64,000 bases of DNA from contig NZ_LT906448.1 in assembly GCF_900186835.1 (NCBI RefSeq), positions 434,001-498,000 of the forward strand, given 5' to 3'. The notes under the pieces are model-generated. The model saw only the letters and a list, made by a program, of their open reading frames with translations, was not told the DNA's origin and ran no database searches. The position numbers and the translations under genes were made by a program. This DNA comes from Pasteurella dagmatis. Lineage in GTDB: Bacteria > Pseudomonadota > Gammaproteobacteria > Enterobacterales > Pasteurellaceae. This document shows positions 49,726-60,452 of this stretch, one piece after another. The stretch's first letter is position 1. Every line of letters begins with the position of its first letter.

Positions 49726-51048
49726 TTATTTATGTTCGTTTTTATGTGGATTTAAATCTACATAGCCTCTTTGATGTAATACAGTTTCTTTGGATTTTTT
49801 AATCATTTTTTCAATGGTGGTGCCTTGCACCAAAATGGAAAATGTTACGACTGCATAGGTCATCACTAACAAAATGTCGCGAACATCCATTCCAATGTGT
49901 TCTAAATAAAGCGTTCCTTTCGGAATTGAAAGAGCCATTGCTAGAGATAAACCGCCACGCAATCCGCCCCAAGTCAGAATTTTGAGGGTATAAGGGTTGT
50001 AAGTGCGGAAACGCTGCATCAATTTAAATGGCATCCACACACTGATATAACGGCCAGTAAGACAAATTGGCACCGCTAAAATCAGCAAAATAACGCTTTG
50101 ATAAGTGAAATCGACAAGTAAAAGTGCGAGACCAATTAGCAAGAACAAGAGTGAGTTGAGGAAGTGGTCAATCATTTCCCAGAAGTGATCTAAATATAAA
50201 CGACTTTGTTTAGAGAAACCAACATAGCGAGTCCAGTTACCAATTAAGATCCCAGCCACCACCATTGCCAATGCACCTGAAACGTGCAACATATTAGCCA
50301 GCATAAAGCCTGCGGTTGGAATGGTGAGGGTTAATAGAATCTCTAAACTCCCGTCATCCGTAGATGAAATTAAGAAGTGTGCAATTAAGCCAATCACAAA
50401 GCCAAAGGCGATACCTCCAACCGCTTCTTGTAAGAATAACGATGTAATTCCGGTTGTAGTGGGTTCGTGACCAGCAAATGCGACGGCAAAAATGGTGGTG
50501 AAAATCACTAAACCAACACCGTCATTAAACAAGGACTCTCCCTCCACTTGCATTGATAAGCGTTTTGGCGCTTTTAAGTTTTTGATAATCGCTAATACTG
50601 CAATCGGGTCGGTTGGCGAAATTAATGCACCGAAAAGAATGCAATAGATTAAGTCGATTTGTAAGCCGATAAGAGAGGAAATGCCGTAAAGAATAAAACC
50701 GATAAGAAAAGTAGAAGCGAGCGTGGAAAAGAGAGCAAAAGTTGTGATTTCCCATTTTTGATTTTTCAAAACAGGTAACTTGATGCCTAATGCTCCTGCG
50801 AACAGTAAGAATCCAAGGATACCATTGAGTAGGAAACTCTTGAAGTCGAGCTGTTCCATTATATTGGTCGCAAAAGTGTCTAAATTAAACCAGTTTAAAT
50901 TGCCGAAGATAAGGAAGGCTACAGATACAACTATTGAAGTGGCGGTGATAGCGATGGTGTATTGGATTTTGTCGCTGATTTTTCGAGTAATAAAGCCAAT
51001 CAAAATGGAAATGGCTGATAAGAAACAGATATAAGTGTAGAGGTTCAT
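49726..51048 (-). CDS. CPA1-family Na+/H+ antiporter (NhaP-type)
   Basis: This is a 440-residue inner-membrane cation/proton antiporter with about 12 membrane segments. SPTDPIAVLAI carries the paired acidic-residue region and EGESLFNDGVGLVIF is the CPA1 signature. WGGLRGGLSLAMALS occurs near the C-terminus. The ion specificity is not set by sequence. The frame opens 23 codons earlier, but MNLYTY at 51048 follows AGGGAAG and is the natural start. Confidence 0.92.
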   Translation of the reverse strand: MNLYTYICFLSAISILIGFITRKISDKIQYTIAITATSIVVSVAFLIFGNLNWFNLDTFATNIMEQLDFKSFLLNGILGFLLFAGALGIKLPVLKNQKWEITTFALFSTLASTFLIGFILYGISSLIGLQIDLIYCILFGALISPTDPIAVLAIIKNLKAPKRLSMQVEGESLFNDGVGLVIFTTIFAVAFAGHEPTTTGITSLFLQEAVGGIAFGFVIGLIAHFLISSTDDGSLEILLTLTIPTAGFMLANMLHVSGALAMVVAGILIGNWTRYVGFSKQSRLYLDHFWEMIDHFLNSLLFLLIGLALLLVDFTYQSVILLILAVPICLTGRYISVWMPFKLMQRFRTYNPYTLKILTWGGLRGGLSLAMALSIPKGTLYLEHIGMDVRDILLVMTYAVVTFSILVQGTTIEKMIKKSKETVLHQRGYVDLNPHKNEHK

Positions 51049-51154
51049 TGGTGTAACTTCCCTTTTTAAACAAAAAGCCAATTTCGAGTGAAGAAATTGG
51101 CTTATGTAGTATAGCAAATGAGAATTATTTAGAAAGCTATAATATTAAAATAAA

Positions 51155-51508
51155 TTAAATAATTGCCGTAATCACAATTTCTACCTTCCAATCAGGACTT
51201 GCAAGTTTAGCCTCTACGGTTGCACGTGTTGGTGGTGAATTTTTATCAACCCATTCGTCCCACGCGCGATTCATTGCATCATAGTCGTCCATATCGGCAA
51301 GATAGATTTGAGCATTAATAATTCGGCTTTTATTTGACCCCACTTCTGCAAGAAGTTTATCAATAAGACCTAGAACTTCTTTTGTTTGTTCGTAAGCTCC
51401 CGCATCTAATGTGGTTTCTGGTACTTGACCTGATAAATAAATGACACCGTTATAAATTGCCATTTCTGATAATCGTTCATTTGAATGAAAACGTTGCACT
51501 TTGCCCAT
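51155..51508 (-). CDS. RidA/YjgF-family protein
   Basis: This 117-residue protein is of the Rid family, whose best-studied members hydrolyse reactive enamine/imine products of PLP enzymes. The YLSGQVPE and PPTRATVEAKLASPDWKVEIVI stretches fit; the arginine in TRA is the conserved substrate-binding residue. It looks closer to the RidA-like paralogues (Rid2-7) than to E. coli RidA. The precise substrate is unknown. Confidence 0.88.
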   Translation of the reverse strand: MGKVQRFHSNERLSEMAIYNGVIYLSGQVPETTLDAGAYEQTKEVLGLIDKLLAEVGSNKSRIINAQIYLADMDDYDAMNRAWDEWVDKNSPPTRATVEAKLASPDWKVEIVITAII

Positions 51509-51610
51509 TTTTAACCTCCCTAACTGTGTTGCAATAATGAATAATATATCTATTTTGTATCAAACTCGTTACAATTACGCAACTTAATTATTTCTGTAGG
51601 AAGAGGCTAA

Positions 51611-52327
51611 ATGAAACTTTTAATTTCAAACCAGCATGGGGCAATTGTTATGGCATTAATGCCATTTTTGTATGGAATGTTAATGGGGAAACCAGTATGG
51701 ATGCATTTTTTCCTTTTACTTGCTTGGTTTAGCCTTTATTTGATGACTTATCCCTTCTTAAATCTCTTCAAAGGTCGCAATTTACCCAACAATATAAAAT
51801 GGACTTGGATTTATGGTACGACCAGTTTATTGTGTGCAATCCCAGCATTATGGCATGAATGGCAGGTGGTTTATTTTGTGTTGGCAATGCTACCGCTTGT
51901 TGCTGTGAATATTTATTATGTCAGACAAAAAGATGAGCGCGCATTATTGAATGATTTTGCAGGCATCATTATTTTTGCAATTGCAGGAATGGCATCTTAT
52001 TATTTTTCTGACCGCACTTTTGACCATAAAATCTGGTGGGTTGCGATTTACCCAACATTATTTTTTATTGGTACGACACTTTATGTGAAATCCGTAATGC
52101 GTGAGCGTAAAAATCCACGCTATTTAATGGCATCTATACTTTTTCACTTAGGTTGTGTGTTGATTTTTTTACCTTTGCAACAATATTTGTTAGCATTGGC
52201 TTTCGTACCGCCGTTAATTCGCGCAATTTGGTTACCTAAAGTTAAATTGTCAGTCAAACAAGTTGGTTTAATCGAAATGGCGGTTTCACTCGTATTTTTT
52301 GTAATGTTATTAGTTGCAACGTTATAA
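51611..52327 (+). CDS. YwiC-like integral membrane protein
   Basis: This is a 238-residue protein with about seven to eight hydrophobic segments. It begins with ISNQHGAIVMALMPFLYGM, which matches the YwiC-like family (N-terminal NQHGAW-type motif). The function is unknown. A good ribosome site (AGGAAGAGG) stands before the start. Its stop is ten bases before the next gene. Confidence 0.8.
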   Translation: MKLLISNQHGAIVMALMPFLYGMLMGKPVWMHFFLLLAWFSLYLMTYPFLNLFKGRNLPNNIKWTWIYGTTSLLCAIPALWHEWQVVYFVLAMLPLVAVNIYYVRQKDERALLNDFAGIIIFAIAGMASYYFSDRTFDHKIWWVAIYPTLFFIGTTLYVKSVMRERKNPRYLMASILFHLGCVLIFLPLQQYLLALAFVPPLIRAIWLPKVKLSVKQVGLIEMAVSLVFFVMLLVATL

Positions 52328-52336
52328 GGTGTGATT

Positions 52337-53080
52337 ATGAAATTATCAAAATGGCTTTGTCTCATTCTGTGTGCTAGCTGTGGCTTAGCAAATGCAGTGC
52401 AGCCTGAGCTTGATGTGGCTCAGAATGTCACACAATTGTCACAAGACATTTCAGAACGAATCCAAAAACAGCTCGAATCAGAAAATGGGGCAAATTCAGC
52501 GTCCGAGATGACAGACGAACAACGTCGTGAGTTAGTCGTGAAAGCTGCTGAAATACAAGATTGGAAAGCGGCGTTTGATTTATTGCTTCCATTAGCACAA
52601 AAAGGGGATTATCAGGCACAAGCTAACTTAGGTATTTTATATGCGAAAGGGCAAGGCGCTCCTCAAGATCTGGAAAAAGCCTATTGGTGGTTTAGTGAGG
52701 CCGCAGAAAAGGGAAGTGTCAAAGCTATTAATAATTTAGCAGTGTTCTATCTACAAGGTCACGGTGTAAAAAAAGATATTAAACATAGTATTAAATTATT
52801 TGAACGTACAGCAAGTTCTGGTTCACAAGATGCCATGGTTGTTTTAGGGCAAATTTATGAAAATGAACTTAAACAACTTAAAAATGCGTTTAAATGGTTC
52901 AAAAAAGCTGCGGAAGCGGGGGATTATAATGCGAAATATCGTATTGCATTGATGTATGAACACGGTGAAGGTACTAAGAAAAACAAACAACAAGCCATTC
53001 ATTGGTATCAAGAAGTATTAAAAGAAAAAGGTGCTCTAACTGAGGTTGCTCAAGAGCGCTTAGCTAACTTGAAAAAATAA
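52337..53080 (+). CDS. Secreted Sel1-repeat (TPR-like) protein
   Basis: This 247-residue protein has a signal peptide (about 1-20, LCLILCASCGLANA) and a series of Sel1-type repeats, 36-residue helical pairs such as ANLGILYAKGQGAPQDLEKA, VFYLQGHGVKKDIKHS and ALMYEHGEGTKKNKQQA. Such proteins act as scaffolds; a specific role is not visible. A GTG two codons earlier is possible, but the ATG at 52337 begins the signal peptide. A terminator follows. Confidence 0.88.
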   Translation: MKLSKWLCLILCASCGLANAVQPELDVAQNVTQLSQDISERIQKQLESENGANSASEMTDEQRRELVVKAAEIQDWKAAFDLLLPLAQKGDYQAQANLGILYAKGQGAPQDLEKAYWWFSEAAEKGSVKAINNLAVFYLQGHGVKKDIKHSIKLFERTASSGSQDAMVVLGQIYENELKQLKNAFKWFKKAAEAGDYNAKYRIALMYEHGEGTKKNKQQAIHWYQEVLKEKGALTEVAQERLANLKK

Positions 53081-53100
53081 TATTTCACTTACTATAAATA

Positions 53101-53124
53101 AAGGGATGTCATTTAACATCCCTT
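53101..53124. terminator. Hairpin between the Sel1 gene and parC
   Basis: AAGGGATGT pairs with ACATCCCTT around a six-base loop. The tail on the plus strand (TGAGTTTT) is imperfect. It lies between convergent genes and is a probable terminator for one or both. Confidence 0.65.
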
Positions 53125-53133
53125 TGAGTTTTA

Positions 53134-55392
53134 TTATTTACTTTCAATTTCAGGTGTAATCACTTCTATTTCTGCATTACTGTGCAATCCGCGTGGTAAT
53201 TGAGTACCTTTTCTTCCTCGTTCTGCACGGAATTTTTGTAATTCTTCTGGCTTTAAGGTTACTTTGCGTTTGCCTGAATGGAAAACTAAAGTAGAACTTT
53301 CTTCAATTAAGAGTAAACGGACCAATAGTTCAGAACGATCTTTAGCATTTACTGCTGGGATAGTGACGATCTTATTTCCTTTTCCTTTAGCCAATGATGG
53401 TAAATCTTTCGCTGGGAAGATCAACATTCTGCCAGCAGAAGTTAAAGCGACTAAAAGTGCGGTCTCATTTGTGAGTTTTAATGGCGGTAATACTCTGGCA
53501 TTTTCAGGTAAGGAAATCAGCGCTTTACCAGCTTTGTTGCGCGCAACTAAATCTTCAAACTTACAAATAAATCCATAACCGGCATCAGATGCCATTAATA
53601 ATGGTTGATTTTCTGTTTCGATTAGCACTTGTTCAACGCTTGCACCTGCGGGTAGTGTAAGTTTTCCTGTCAACGGCTCACCTTGTGAACGAGCAGAAGG
53701 TAGCGTTAATGGATCAAGGGCATAACTACGACCAGTGCTATCAATAAAGACAGCCGCTTGGTTGCTTTTACCATAAGCGTGGGCAAGATATTTATCACCT
53801 GCTTTGTAGCTGATATTTTGTACATCAATATCGTGACCTTTCGCACAACGTACCCAGCCCATTTCCGATAAAATCACTGTAACAGGCTCAGCTGGAGTCA
53901 TGTCACTTTCAGAAATTGCTTTGGCTTCTGCACGTTCCACTAGTGGTGATAAACGTGGGCTGGTATAAGTTTTAGCATCTTGTTGGATTTCTTTTTTGAT
54001 TAAACCATTTAACCGACGTTCAGAACCTAAAGTCAGTTGTAAACTATCGCGCTCTTCTTCTAAACGATCTTTTTCTGCTTGTAATTCATGTTCTTCTAAC
54101 TTCGCTAAATGACGTAAGCGCAAGTTCAGAATTGCTTCTGCTTGTTCATCCGTTAAATTAAATCGTGCTATTAACACTTGTTTCGGCTCATCTTCATTAC
54201 GAATGATCTGGATTACTTCATCAATATTGAGATAAGCAATCATCAAACCGTCTAAAATATGTAAGCGAGCAAGCACTTTATCCAAACGATGTTGTAAACG
54301 GCGAGTGACTGTGGTGCGACGGAATTGTAACCATTCGGTGAGGATTTCAACTAAGCTTTTTACCGCTGGTTTATTGTCCAAACCAATCATATTCATATTC
54401 ACACGATAGCTTTTCTCTAAATCTGTCGTTGCAAATAAATGTGCCATCAATGCATCACAATCGACTCGATTAGAGCGCGGTACAATCACAATACGAATTG
54501 GGCTCTCGTGATCGGCTTCATCACGAATATCTTCTACCATTGGCAACTTTTTCGCTGTCATTTGATCTGCAATTTGTGCGATCACTTTTGATGGAGAGGA
54601 TTGATGAGGTAAGGCCGTAATCACAATTTCGCCATCTTCTTTTTTCCAAACTGCACGCATACGTACAGAACCACGACCTTGTTCATACAGTTTACGGATA
54701 TCGTCTTTAGAGGAGATGATTTCAGCCTCTGTTGGATAGTCTGGACCTTGAACCACAGTGAGTAAGTCGTCTAATGTGGCTTTCGGGTTATCAATCAACA
54801 TCACAGCTGCATCGGCAATTTCATTAATGTTGTGTGGTGGAATATCAGTTGCCATACCTACTGCGATACCGGTTGTACCATTTAATAAAATATGCGGTAA
54901 ACGTGCTGGTAAATATTGAGGTTCAGCTAATGTCCCATCAAAGTTTGGTTGATAATCAACGGTGCCTTGTCCTAATTCTGATAACAGTACTTCCGCAATT
55001 TTAGATAAGCGAGATTCGGTATAACGCATTGCTGCAAAAGATTTTGGATCATCTGGCGCCCCCCAGTTCCCTTGACCGTCCACTAATGGATAACGATAAG
55101 AGAAAGGTTGTGCCATTAATACCATTGCTTCATAACAAGCTGAGTCACCATGTGGGTGAAATTTACCTAAGACATCCCCCACCGTGCGGGCAGATTTTTT
55201 GTATTTTGCTGTGGCATTCAAGCCTAATTCTGACATTGCATAAATAATGCGACGCTGTACTGGTTTTAACCCGTCGCCAATAAAAGGCAATGCACGATCC
55301 AAAATGACGTACATTGAATAGTTAAGATAGGCTTTTTCAGTGAACTCGCGTAATGGCGTTTGTTCAATGCCTTCGTAGTTGATTGTGTTCAT
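53134..55392 (-). CDS. parC: DNA topoisomerase IV subunit A (ParC)
   Basis: ParC (752 residues) forms the DNA-cutting half of topoisomerase IV. Catalytic Y124 lies in [12 protein letters not shown]. The quinolone region [10 protein letters not shown] has S84 and E88, matching the sensitive S80 and E84 of E. coli. The C-terminal beta-pinwheel is less regular than in GyrA and lacks a clear GyrA box. It lies 159 bases after parE on the same strand. Confidence 0.97.
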   Translation of the reverse strand: MNTINYEGIEQTPLREFTEKAYLNYSMYVILDRALPFIGDGLKPVQRRIIYAMSELGLNATAKYKKSARTVGDVLGKFHPHGDSACYEAMVLMAQPFSYRYPLVDGQGNWGAPDDPKSFAAMRYTESRLSKIAEVLLSELGQGTVDYQPNFDGTLAEPQYLPARLPHILLNGTTGIAVGMATDIPPHNINEIADAAVMLIDNPKATLDDLLTVVQGPDYPTEAEIISSKDDIRKLYEQGRGSVRMRAVWKKEDGEIVITALPHQSSPSKVIAQIADQMTAKKLPMVEDIRDEADHESPIRIVIVPRSNRVDCDALMAHLFATTDLEKSYRVNMNMIGLDNKPAVKSLVEILTEWLQFRRTTVTRRLQHRLDKVLARLHILDGLMIAYLNIDEVIQIIRNEDEPKQVLIARFNLTDEQAEAILNLRLRHLAKLEEHELQAEKDRLEEERDSLQLTLGSERRLNGLIKKEIQQDAKTYTSPRLSPLVERAEAKAISESDMTPAEPVTVILSEMGWVRCAKGHDIDVQNISYKAGDKYLAHAYGKSNQAAVFIDSTGRSYALDPLTLPSARSQGEPLTGKLTLPAGASVEQVLIETENQPLLMASDAGYGFICKFEDLVARNKAGKALISLPENARVLPPLKLTNETALLVALTSAGRMLIFPAKDLPSLAKGKGNKIVTIPAVNAKDRSELLVRLLLIEESSTLVFHSGKRKVTLKPEELQKFRAERGRKGTQLPRGLHSNAEIEVITPEIESK

Positions 55393-55551
55393 AGTTGTTT
55401 TAGTTTTGGGTTAATTTTATGTTTTATATATCGGGTTTCGCTGAAGGAGACCTTCTTTCTAAATTTGAGCAGTTCACGCTAGAAAATTGGGGTAAAATCC
55501 ACCGCACTTTTATTTGACTTGAGCTTTGTTATTACAAAGTAATGTCTAAAT

Positions 55552-57450
55552 TTATACAGCTAAATCCACTTGATCGCCTTTGGTTTGTAACCAATTTTTG
55601 CGATCTTCTGAGCGTTTTTTCGCCAGTAGCATATCCATTAATTCTAAAGTTTCGGCGCCGTTGTCTTCTTCTTTGTTGTAAGTAAGTTGGACTAAACGTC
55701 GGGTGTTTGGATCCATTGTAGTTTCACGTAATTGGATCGGGTTCATTTCACCTAACCCTTTAAAACGTTGTACGTTTGGTTTGCCTTTTTTGTTTTTCAA
55801 ACGGTCTAAAATCGCCTCTTTTTCACCCTCATCTAAGGCATAGAAAACCTCTTTACCTAAGTCAATACGGTAGAGAGGTGGCATGGCAACATAAACGTGA
55901 CCGTCTTGTACTAATTTTGGGAAGTGGCGGAGGAATAATGCGCATAATAGGGTTGCGATGTGTAAACCGTCCGAGTCCGCATCGGCAAGGATACAGACTT
56001 TACCGTAACGTAACTGAGAGAGATCGTCGCTGTCTGGGTCAATTCCTAAAGCCACTGCAATATCGTGAATTTCTGTTGAAGATAAAACTTGTTCTGATGA
56101 CACTTCCCAAGTATTTAGAATTTTACCGCGTAAAGGCAAAATCGCCTGATATTCTCGATCACGAGCTTGTTTTGCTGAACCGCCAGCAGAGTCACCTTCC
56201 ACGAGGAATAACTCGGTTTTTTCTAAATCTTGTTGGCTACAATCGGCAAGCTTACCTGGTAGAGCAGGGCCACTAACTAATTTTTTACGTACCACTTTTT
56301 TCGAAGCACGCAAACGGCGTTGCGCTGAACTAATCGCCATTTCAGCCAGTTGTTCCGCTTGTTGTACGTTTTGGTTTAACCATAAACTAAAGGCGTCTTT
56401 AACAACTCCGCTCACAAAGACCGCACTTTGACGAGAAGATAAACGTTCTTTAGTTTGTCCTGCAAATTGTGGATCTTGCATTTTTACTGAAAGTACATAA
56501 GCACAACGTTCCCAAATATCGTCAGCTGTTAATTTGACTCCACGTGGTAACAAGTTTCTGAATTCACAAAATTCACGCATTGCATCTAGTAAGCCTTGAC
56601 GTAGCCCGTTGACATGTGTACCACCTTGAATGGTTGGAATCAAGTTAACATAGCTTTCGCCCAATAATTCTCCGCCTTCAGGCAACCATAATAAGGCCCA
56701 GCTAACAGCTTCTTTATCCCCTTTAAAATCGCCAATAAAAGGCGATTCAGGTAAGGTCAATAAGCCATTTACAGCTTCGCTTAAATAGTCAGATAAACCG
56801 TCTTCATATAACCAAACATCTTCAGTGTCGTTGACTTTATCAATAAATTTAATTTCTAAGCCAGAGCAAAGTACAGCTTTGGCACGTAATAAGTGGCGCA
56901 AGCGAGAAATGGAGAATTTATCACTATCAAAATATTTTGGATTTGGTTTAAAACGAACTGTTGTGCCTGTGGTACGGCGCCCGCAAGTGCCGATAACTTC
57001 TAATTCTTCGACTTTAACGCCATTTTCAAAGGCAATTTTATATACTTCTCCATTGCGTTTTACTGTGACATCAACACGTTCAGACAATGCATTGACCACG
57101 GAAATGCCCACACCATGTAAACCACCTGAAAACTCATAGTTTTTATTGGAGAATTTACCTCCAGCGTGCAGTTTAGTGAGTATGACTTCTACACCAGATA
57201 CTTTTTCAACAGGGTGAATATCCACTGGCATACCACGACCGTTATCAATGACTTCAAGAGATTGATCTTTATGTAAAATCACTTCGATTTTAGTGGCATA
57301 TCCTGCTAATGCTTCATCAACACTGTTATCAATGACTTCTTGGCCTAAATGGTTTGGACGAGTGGTGTCGGTGTACATTCCCGGACGTAATTGAACGGGC
57401 TCAAGATCTTTTAAAATGGTTATTTCATTCGCGGAATAATTATTTGTCAT
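55552..57450 (-). CDS. parE: DNA topoisomerase IV subunit B (ParE)
   Basis: ParE (632 residues) is the ATPase half of topoisomerase IV. The GHKL ATPase motifs are NSVDEALAG, VIDNGRGMPVD and SGGLHGVGISVVNALS. The TOPRIM domain has LVEGDSAGGSAKQARDRE and DADSDGLHIATLL. The C-terminal RFKGLGEMNPIQL is typical, and the length favours ParE over GyrB. The gap before parC holds a uptake signal near 55500 and nothing else I can call. Confidence 0.97.
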   Translation of the reverse strand: MTNNYSANEITILKDLEPVQLRPGMYTDTTRPNHLGQEVIDNSVDEALAGYATKIEVILHKDQSLEVIDNGRGMPVDIHPVEKVSGVEVILTKLHAGGKFSNKNYEFSGGLHGVGISVVNALSERVDVTVKRNGEVYKIAFENGVKVEELEVIGTCGRRTTGTTVRFKPNPKYFDSDKFSISRLRHLLRAKAVLCSGLEIKFIDKVNDTEDVWLYEDGLSDYLSEAVNGLLTLPESPFIGDFKGDKEAVSWALLWLPEGGELLGESYVNLIPTIQGGTHVNGLRQGLLDAMREFCEFRNLLPRGVKLTADDIWERCAYVLSVKMQDPQFAGQTKERLSSRQSAVFVSGVVKDAFSLWLNQNVQQAEQLAEMAISSAQRRLRASKKVVRKKLVSGPALPGKLADCSQQDLEKTELFLVEGDSAGGSAKQARDREYQAILPLRGKILNTWEVSSEQVLSSTEIHDIAVALGIDPDSDDLSQLRYGKVCILADADSDGLHIATLLCALFLRHFPKLVQDGHVYVAMPPLYRIDLGKEVFYALDEGEKEAILDRLKNKKGKPNVQRFKGLGEMNPIQLRETTMDPNTRRLVQLTYNKEEDNGAETLELMDMLLAKKRSEDRKNWLQTKGDQVDLAV

Positions 57451-57666
57451 AAGTTAGGTTATTGGCTGTTTTATTTTTTATTGTCAAAATTGTCCAAGAT
57501 TCTAGCAAAAAAAGCCTGTTTTTGCACTATAACGTATTTTTAGCATATTTATTCACTATAACTTAATAAATAGCTTAGGAAAACGATTGCTCATTGATAA
57601 TACTTAGCTATAATAATTAACCTTAAGTTTTTGTAAATTAATGATTGAAAAAGGGTTTAATACGAA

Positions 57667-58782
57667 ATGACAGCATTGCAAACGCCTTATTATTTGATTG
57701 ATAAAAGTAAACTTTTACGCAATATGGAAAAAATTGCATATTTGCGTGAAAAATCAGGGGCAAAAGCATTACTTGCATTGAAATGCTTTGCGACTTGGGG
57801 CGTGTTTGATTTTATGAGTCAATATATGGATGGTACAACTTCATCATCGCTTTACGAAGTACAATTAGGTAAAGAAAAATTTGGTGGTGAAACACACGCT
57901 TACAGTGTAGCGTATTCCAATGAGGAAATTGATGAAGTCGTAGCAAATGCTGATAAAATTATTTTTAATTCCATTAATCAGTTACAACGCTTTGCAAATC
58001 GTACGGGAGATTTACCACGAGGTTTACGAGTGAACCCACGTGTAAGTACATCAAGCTTTTTGTTAGCAGATCCTGCACGTCCATATAGCCGTTTAGGAGA
58101 ATGGGATATTAATAAAATTCGCGAAGTGATGCCATTAATCACTGGCTTTATGTTCCACAATAACTGTGAAAATGAAGATTTCGATAAATTTTGTGAGATG
58201 CTTGATCGCATTGAAAATGAATTTGGTGAATTATTACACCAAGTGAAATGGGTCAGCCTTGGAGGGGGGATTCACTTTACTGGTGAAAATTATCCATTAG
58301 AGGCATTTGCAGAACGTTTAAAACAGTTTTCTGATAAGTTCGCTGTACAAGTGTACTTGGAGCCAGGTGAAGCTTCGATTACGCTAAGTACAAGTTTAGA
58401 AGTCACGGTGTTAGATATTTTAAATAACGGTAAAGAATTAGCGATTGTTGATGCGGCAACAGAAGCGCATATGCTAGATTTATTAATTTATCGCTCTGAA
58501 GCGAAGTTATTACCAGATGCCTTCAAAGGCAAAGGTGAATATGAATATATGGTTTGTGGTAAATCTTGTTTGGCTGGTGATATTTTTGGTGAATATCATT
58601 TTGAAAAACCATTAAAAATTGGTGATCGAATCTCATTTTGTGATGCGGCTGGTTATACCATGGTGAAGAAAAACTGGTTCAATGGTGTAAATATGCCAGC
58701 CATTGTGATTAAAGAACTTGATGGTTCAGTTCGAGTGGTAAAAGAATTTGGCTATCAAGATTATGTTGAGAGTCTATCTTAA
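57667..58782 (+). CDS. nspC: Carboxynorspermidine decarboxylase
   Basis: NspC (371 residues) is a PLP enzyme of the alanine-racemase fold that decarboxylates carboxynorspermidine or carboxyspermidine. The PLP lysine is K39 in LALKCFATWGVF. VSLGGGIHFTGENYP and MVCGKSCLAGDIFGEYHF supply cofactor and substrate residues. With the dehydrogenase downstream it forms the alternative route to spermidine or norspermidine. It diverges from parE. Confidence 0.93.
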   Translation: MTALQTPYYLIDKSKLLRNMEKIAYLREKSGAKALLALKCFATWGVFDFMSQYMDGTTSSSLYEVQLGKEKFGGETHAYSVAYSNEEIDEVVANADKIIFNSINQLQRFANRTGDLPRGLRVNPRVSTSSFLLADPARPYSRLGEWDINKIREVMPLITGFMFHNNCENEDFDKFCEMLDRIENEFGELLHQVKWVSLGGGIHFTGENYPLEAFAERLKQFSDKFAVQVYLEPGEASITLSTSLEVTVLDILNNGKELAIVDAATEAHMLDLLIYRSEAKLLPDAFKGKGEYEYMVCGKSCLAGDIFGEYHFEKPLKIGDRISFCDAAGYTMVKKNWFNGVNMPAIVIKELDGSVRVVKEFGYQDYVESLS

Positions 58783-58803
58783 TAATGAATAAGAAGTGCG
58801 GTT

Positions 58804-58850
58804 GATGTTAGCAAAATTTTGTTAAAACAGACCGCACTTTTTCGGTTTAA
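58804..58850 (+). terminator. Inverted uptake-signal pair after nspC
   Basis: AAGTGCGGT (58804-58812) pairs with ACCGCACTT (58841-58849), followed by TTTT. The loop is long, so termination may be weak and the dehydrogenase may be partly cotranscribed. It is a double uptake signal. Confidence 0.6.
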
Positions 58851-58981
58851 CTTTATCGTATTGGATGATAAAGCTATCTCTGCCCTGATATTGACTTTTT
58901 AGGTTTTCAATATGTATCAGGTTTTTATTAACGCCTATGCCGATCCTTTAGCAAGCTCGGTACTTGGGAGGAAAATGCTAA

Positions 58982-60220
58982 ATGAAAAAAAATGTTTTGG
59001 TTATTGGTGCGGGTGGCGTATCACAAGTTGTGGTACATAAATGCGCGCAACATAATGATGTACTTGGTAAAATTTCTCTTGCTTCACGCAAAATTGAAAA
59101 ATGCCAAGCCATTGCGGAAAGTGTGGTAGAAAAAGGTAATTTTAAACTGCCAGCGACCATTGAATGCTTTGAAATTGATGTATTTGACGTAGAAGCGACG
59201 AAAGCATTAATTCAAAAAACAGAATCACAAATTGTGATTAATGTGGGGCCATCATTTGTCAATATGTCCGTATTACAAGCTTGTATTGAAACTGGTGCTG
59301 CATATATTGATACCGCAATGCACGAAGATCCAAGTAAAGTTTGCGAAACACCACCTTGGTATGCAAACTATGAATGGAAACGTCGTGAGTTATGTAAACA
59401 AAACAATGTGACTGCAATTTTAAGTGCAGGCTTTGATCCTGGGGTTGTTAATGCCTATGCCGCATATGCAGTCAATGATGAGTTTGATAGCGTAGATAGT
59501 ATTGATATTATTGATATTAACGCAGGGAGCCACGGTCGTTATTTTGCTACTAACTTTGATCCAGAAGTGAATTTTCGTGAGTTTACAGGGACAGTTTGGA
59601 GTTGGCAAAATAGTCAATGGGTAGCTAACAAGATGTTTGAAGTGAAGCGTACGGATGATCTGCCAATAGTCGGTATGCAAAATTCTTACTTGACAGGTCA
59701 TGAAGAGCTACACTCGTTATCAACACATTTAAATGTCCCGAATATCCGTTTTTGGATGGGCTTTGGTGAGCATTATATTAATGTATTTAATGTGTTGAAG
59801 AATCTGGGGTTATTATCGGTTCATCCTGTAAAAACCGCTGAAGGTTTAGAGGTGATTCCAATTAAGGTCGTGAAAGCCGTGTTGCCAGATCCAGCTTCTT
59901 TAGCACCAACATATACTGGTAAAACCTGTATTGGTAATTTGGTGAAAGGTAAAAAAGACGGTAAAGAGAAAGAAATCTTTATTTATAATGTCGCAGATCA
60001 CAAAGAAGCTTATGAAGAAGTCGGTAGCCAAGGCATTTCCTATACTGCTGGAGTGCCGGCGGTAGCCGCTGCATTATTGATTGCCACAGGTGAATGGGAT
60101 GTCGGTGAGATGCGTAATGTTGAGCAGCTTGATCCAAAACCATTTTTGAATCTTTTAAACAGAATTGGCTTGCCAAACCGCATTAAAGATGAAAATGGTG
60201 ATCGTGAATTAAGTTTCTAA
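58982..60220 (+). CDS. Carboxynorspermidine dehydrogenase (saccharopine dehydrogenase family)
   Basis: This 412-residue NADPH-dependent enzyme reduces the Schiff base of aspartate semialdehyde with a diamine to carboxy(nor)spermidine, the step before NspC. The N-terminal nucleotide-binding VLVIGAGGVSQVVVHK and the SAGFDPGVVNAYAAYA segment are typical of the family. GGGAGG ends ten bases before the ATG. A second ATG at 58975 is too close to it and out of frame. Saccharopine dehydrogenase itself is excluded mainly by the nspC neighbour. Confidence 0.9.
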   Translation: MKKNVLVIGAGGVSQVVVHKCAQHNDVLGKISLASRKIEKCQAIAESVVEKGNFKLPATIECFEIDVFDVEATKALIQKTESQIVINVGPSFVNMSVLQACIETGAAYIDTAMHEDPSKVCETPPWYANYEWKRRELCKQNNVTAILSAGFDPGVVNAYAAYAVNDEFDSVDSIDIIDINAGSHGRYFATNFDPEVNFREFTGTVWSWQNSQWVANKMFEVKRTDDLPIVGMQNSYLTGHEELHSLSTHLNVPNIRFWMGFGEHYINVFNVLKNLGLLSVHPVKTAEGLEVIPIKVVKAVLPDPASLAPTYTGKTCIGNLVKGKKDGKEKEIFIYNVADHKEAYEEVGSQGISYTAGVPAVAAALLIATGEWDVGEMRNVEQLDPKPFLNLLNRIGLPNRIKDENGDRELSF

Positions 60221-60237
60221 TTCTGACTTATCATTGA

Positions 60238-60267
60238 AAGCACAAGTTAATACTTGTGCTTTTTTTG
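60238..60267 (+). terminator. Terminator after the carboxynorspermidine dehydrogenase gene
   Basis: AAGCACAAGT pairs with ACTTGTGCTT around a four-base loop and ends in a run of T. The remaining gap to 60452 holds a uptake signal near 60294 and a possible TATAAT near 60361. Confidence 0.9.
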
Positions 60268-60452
60268 TATTAATAAAAATTTTGAAAAAATTTAACCGCA
60301 CTTTCTTTAACCCATTCAGCTTGTTACAATGGCAAAGTTCTGCTGTTCAAGCAAAATAAATATAATAGATATATAAAAACTAACTGATAAGAAAGTTTAA
60401 ACACATTATGTTGTTATCCATATTTTATAAGAATATCTGCGAGTACTGAAAA

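Noticed and set aside
57525-57562. Direct repeat CACTATAAC between parE and nspC
   Set aside because: Two nine-base copies in AT-rich DNA may be chance, and no link to a promoter could be drawn.
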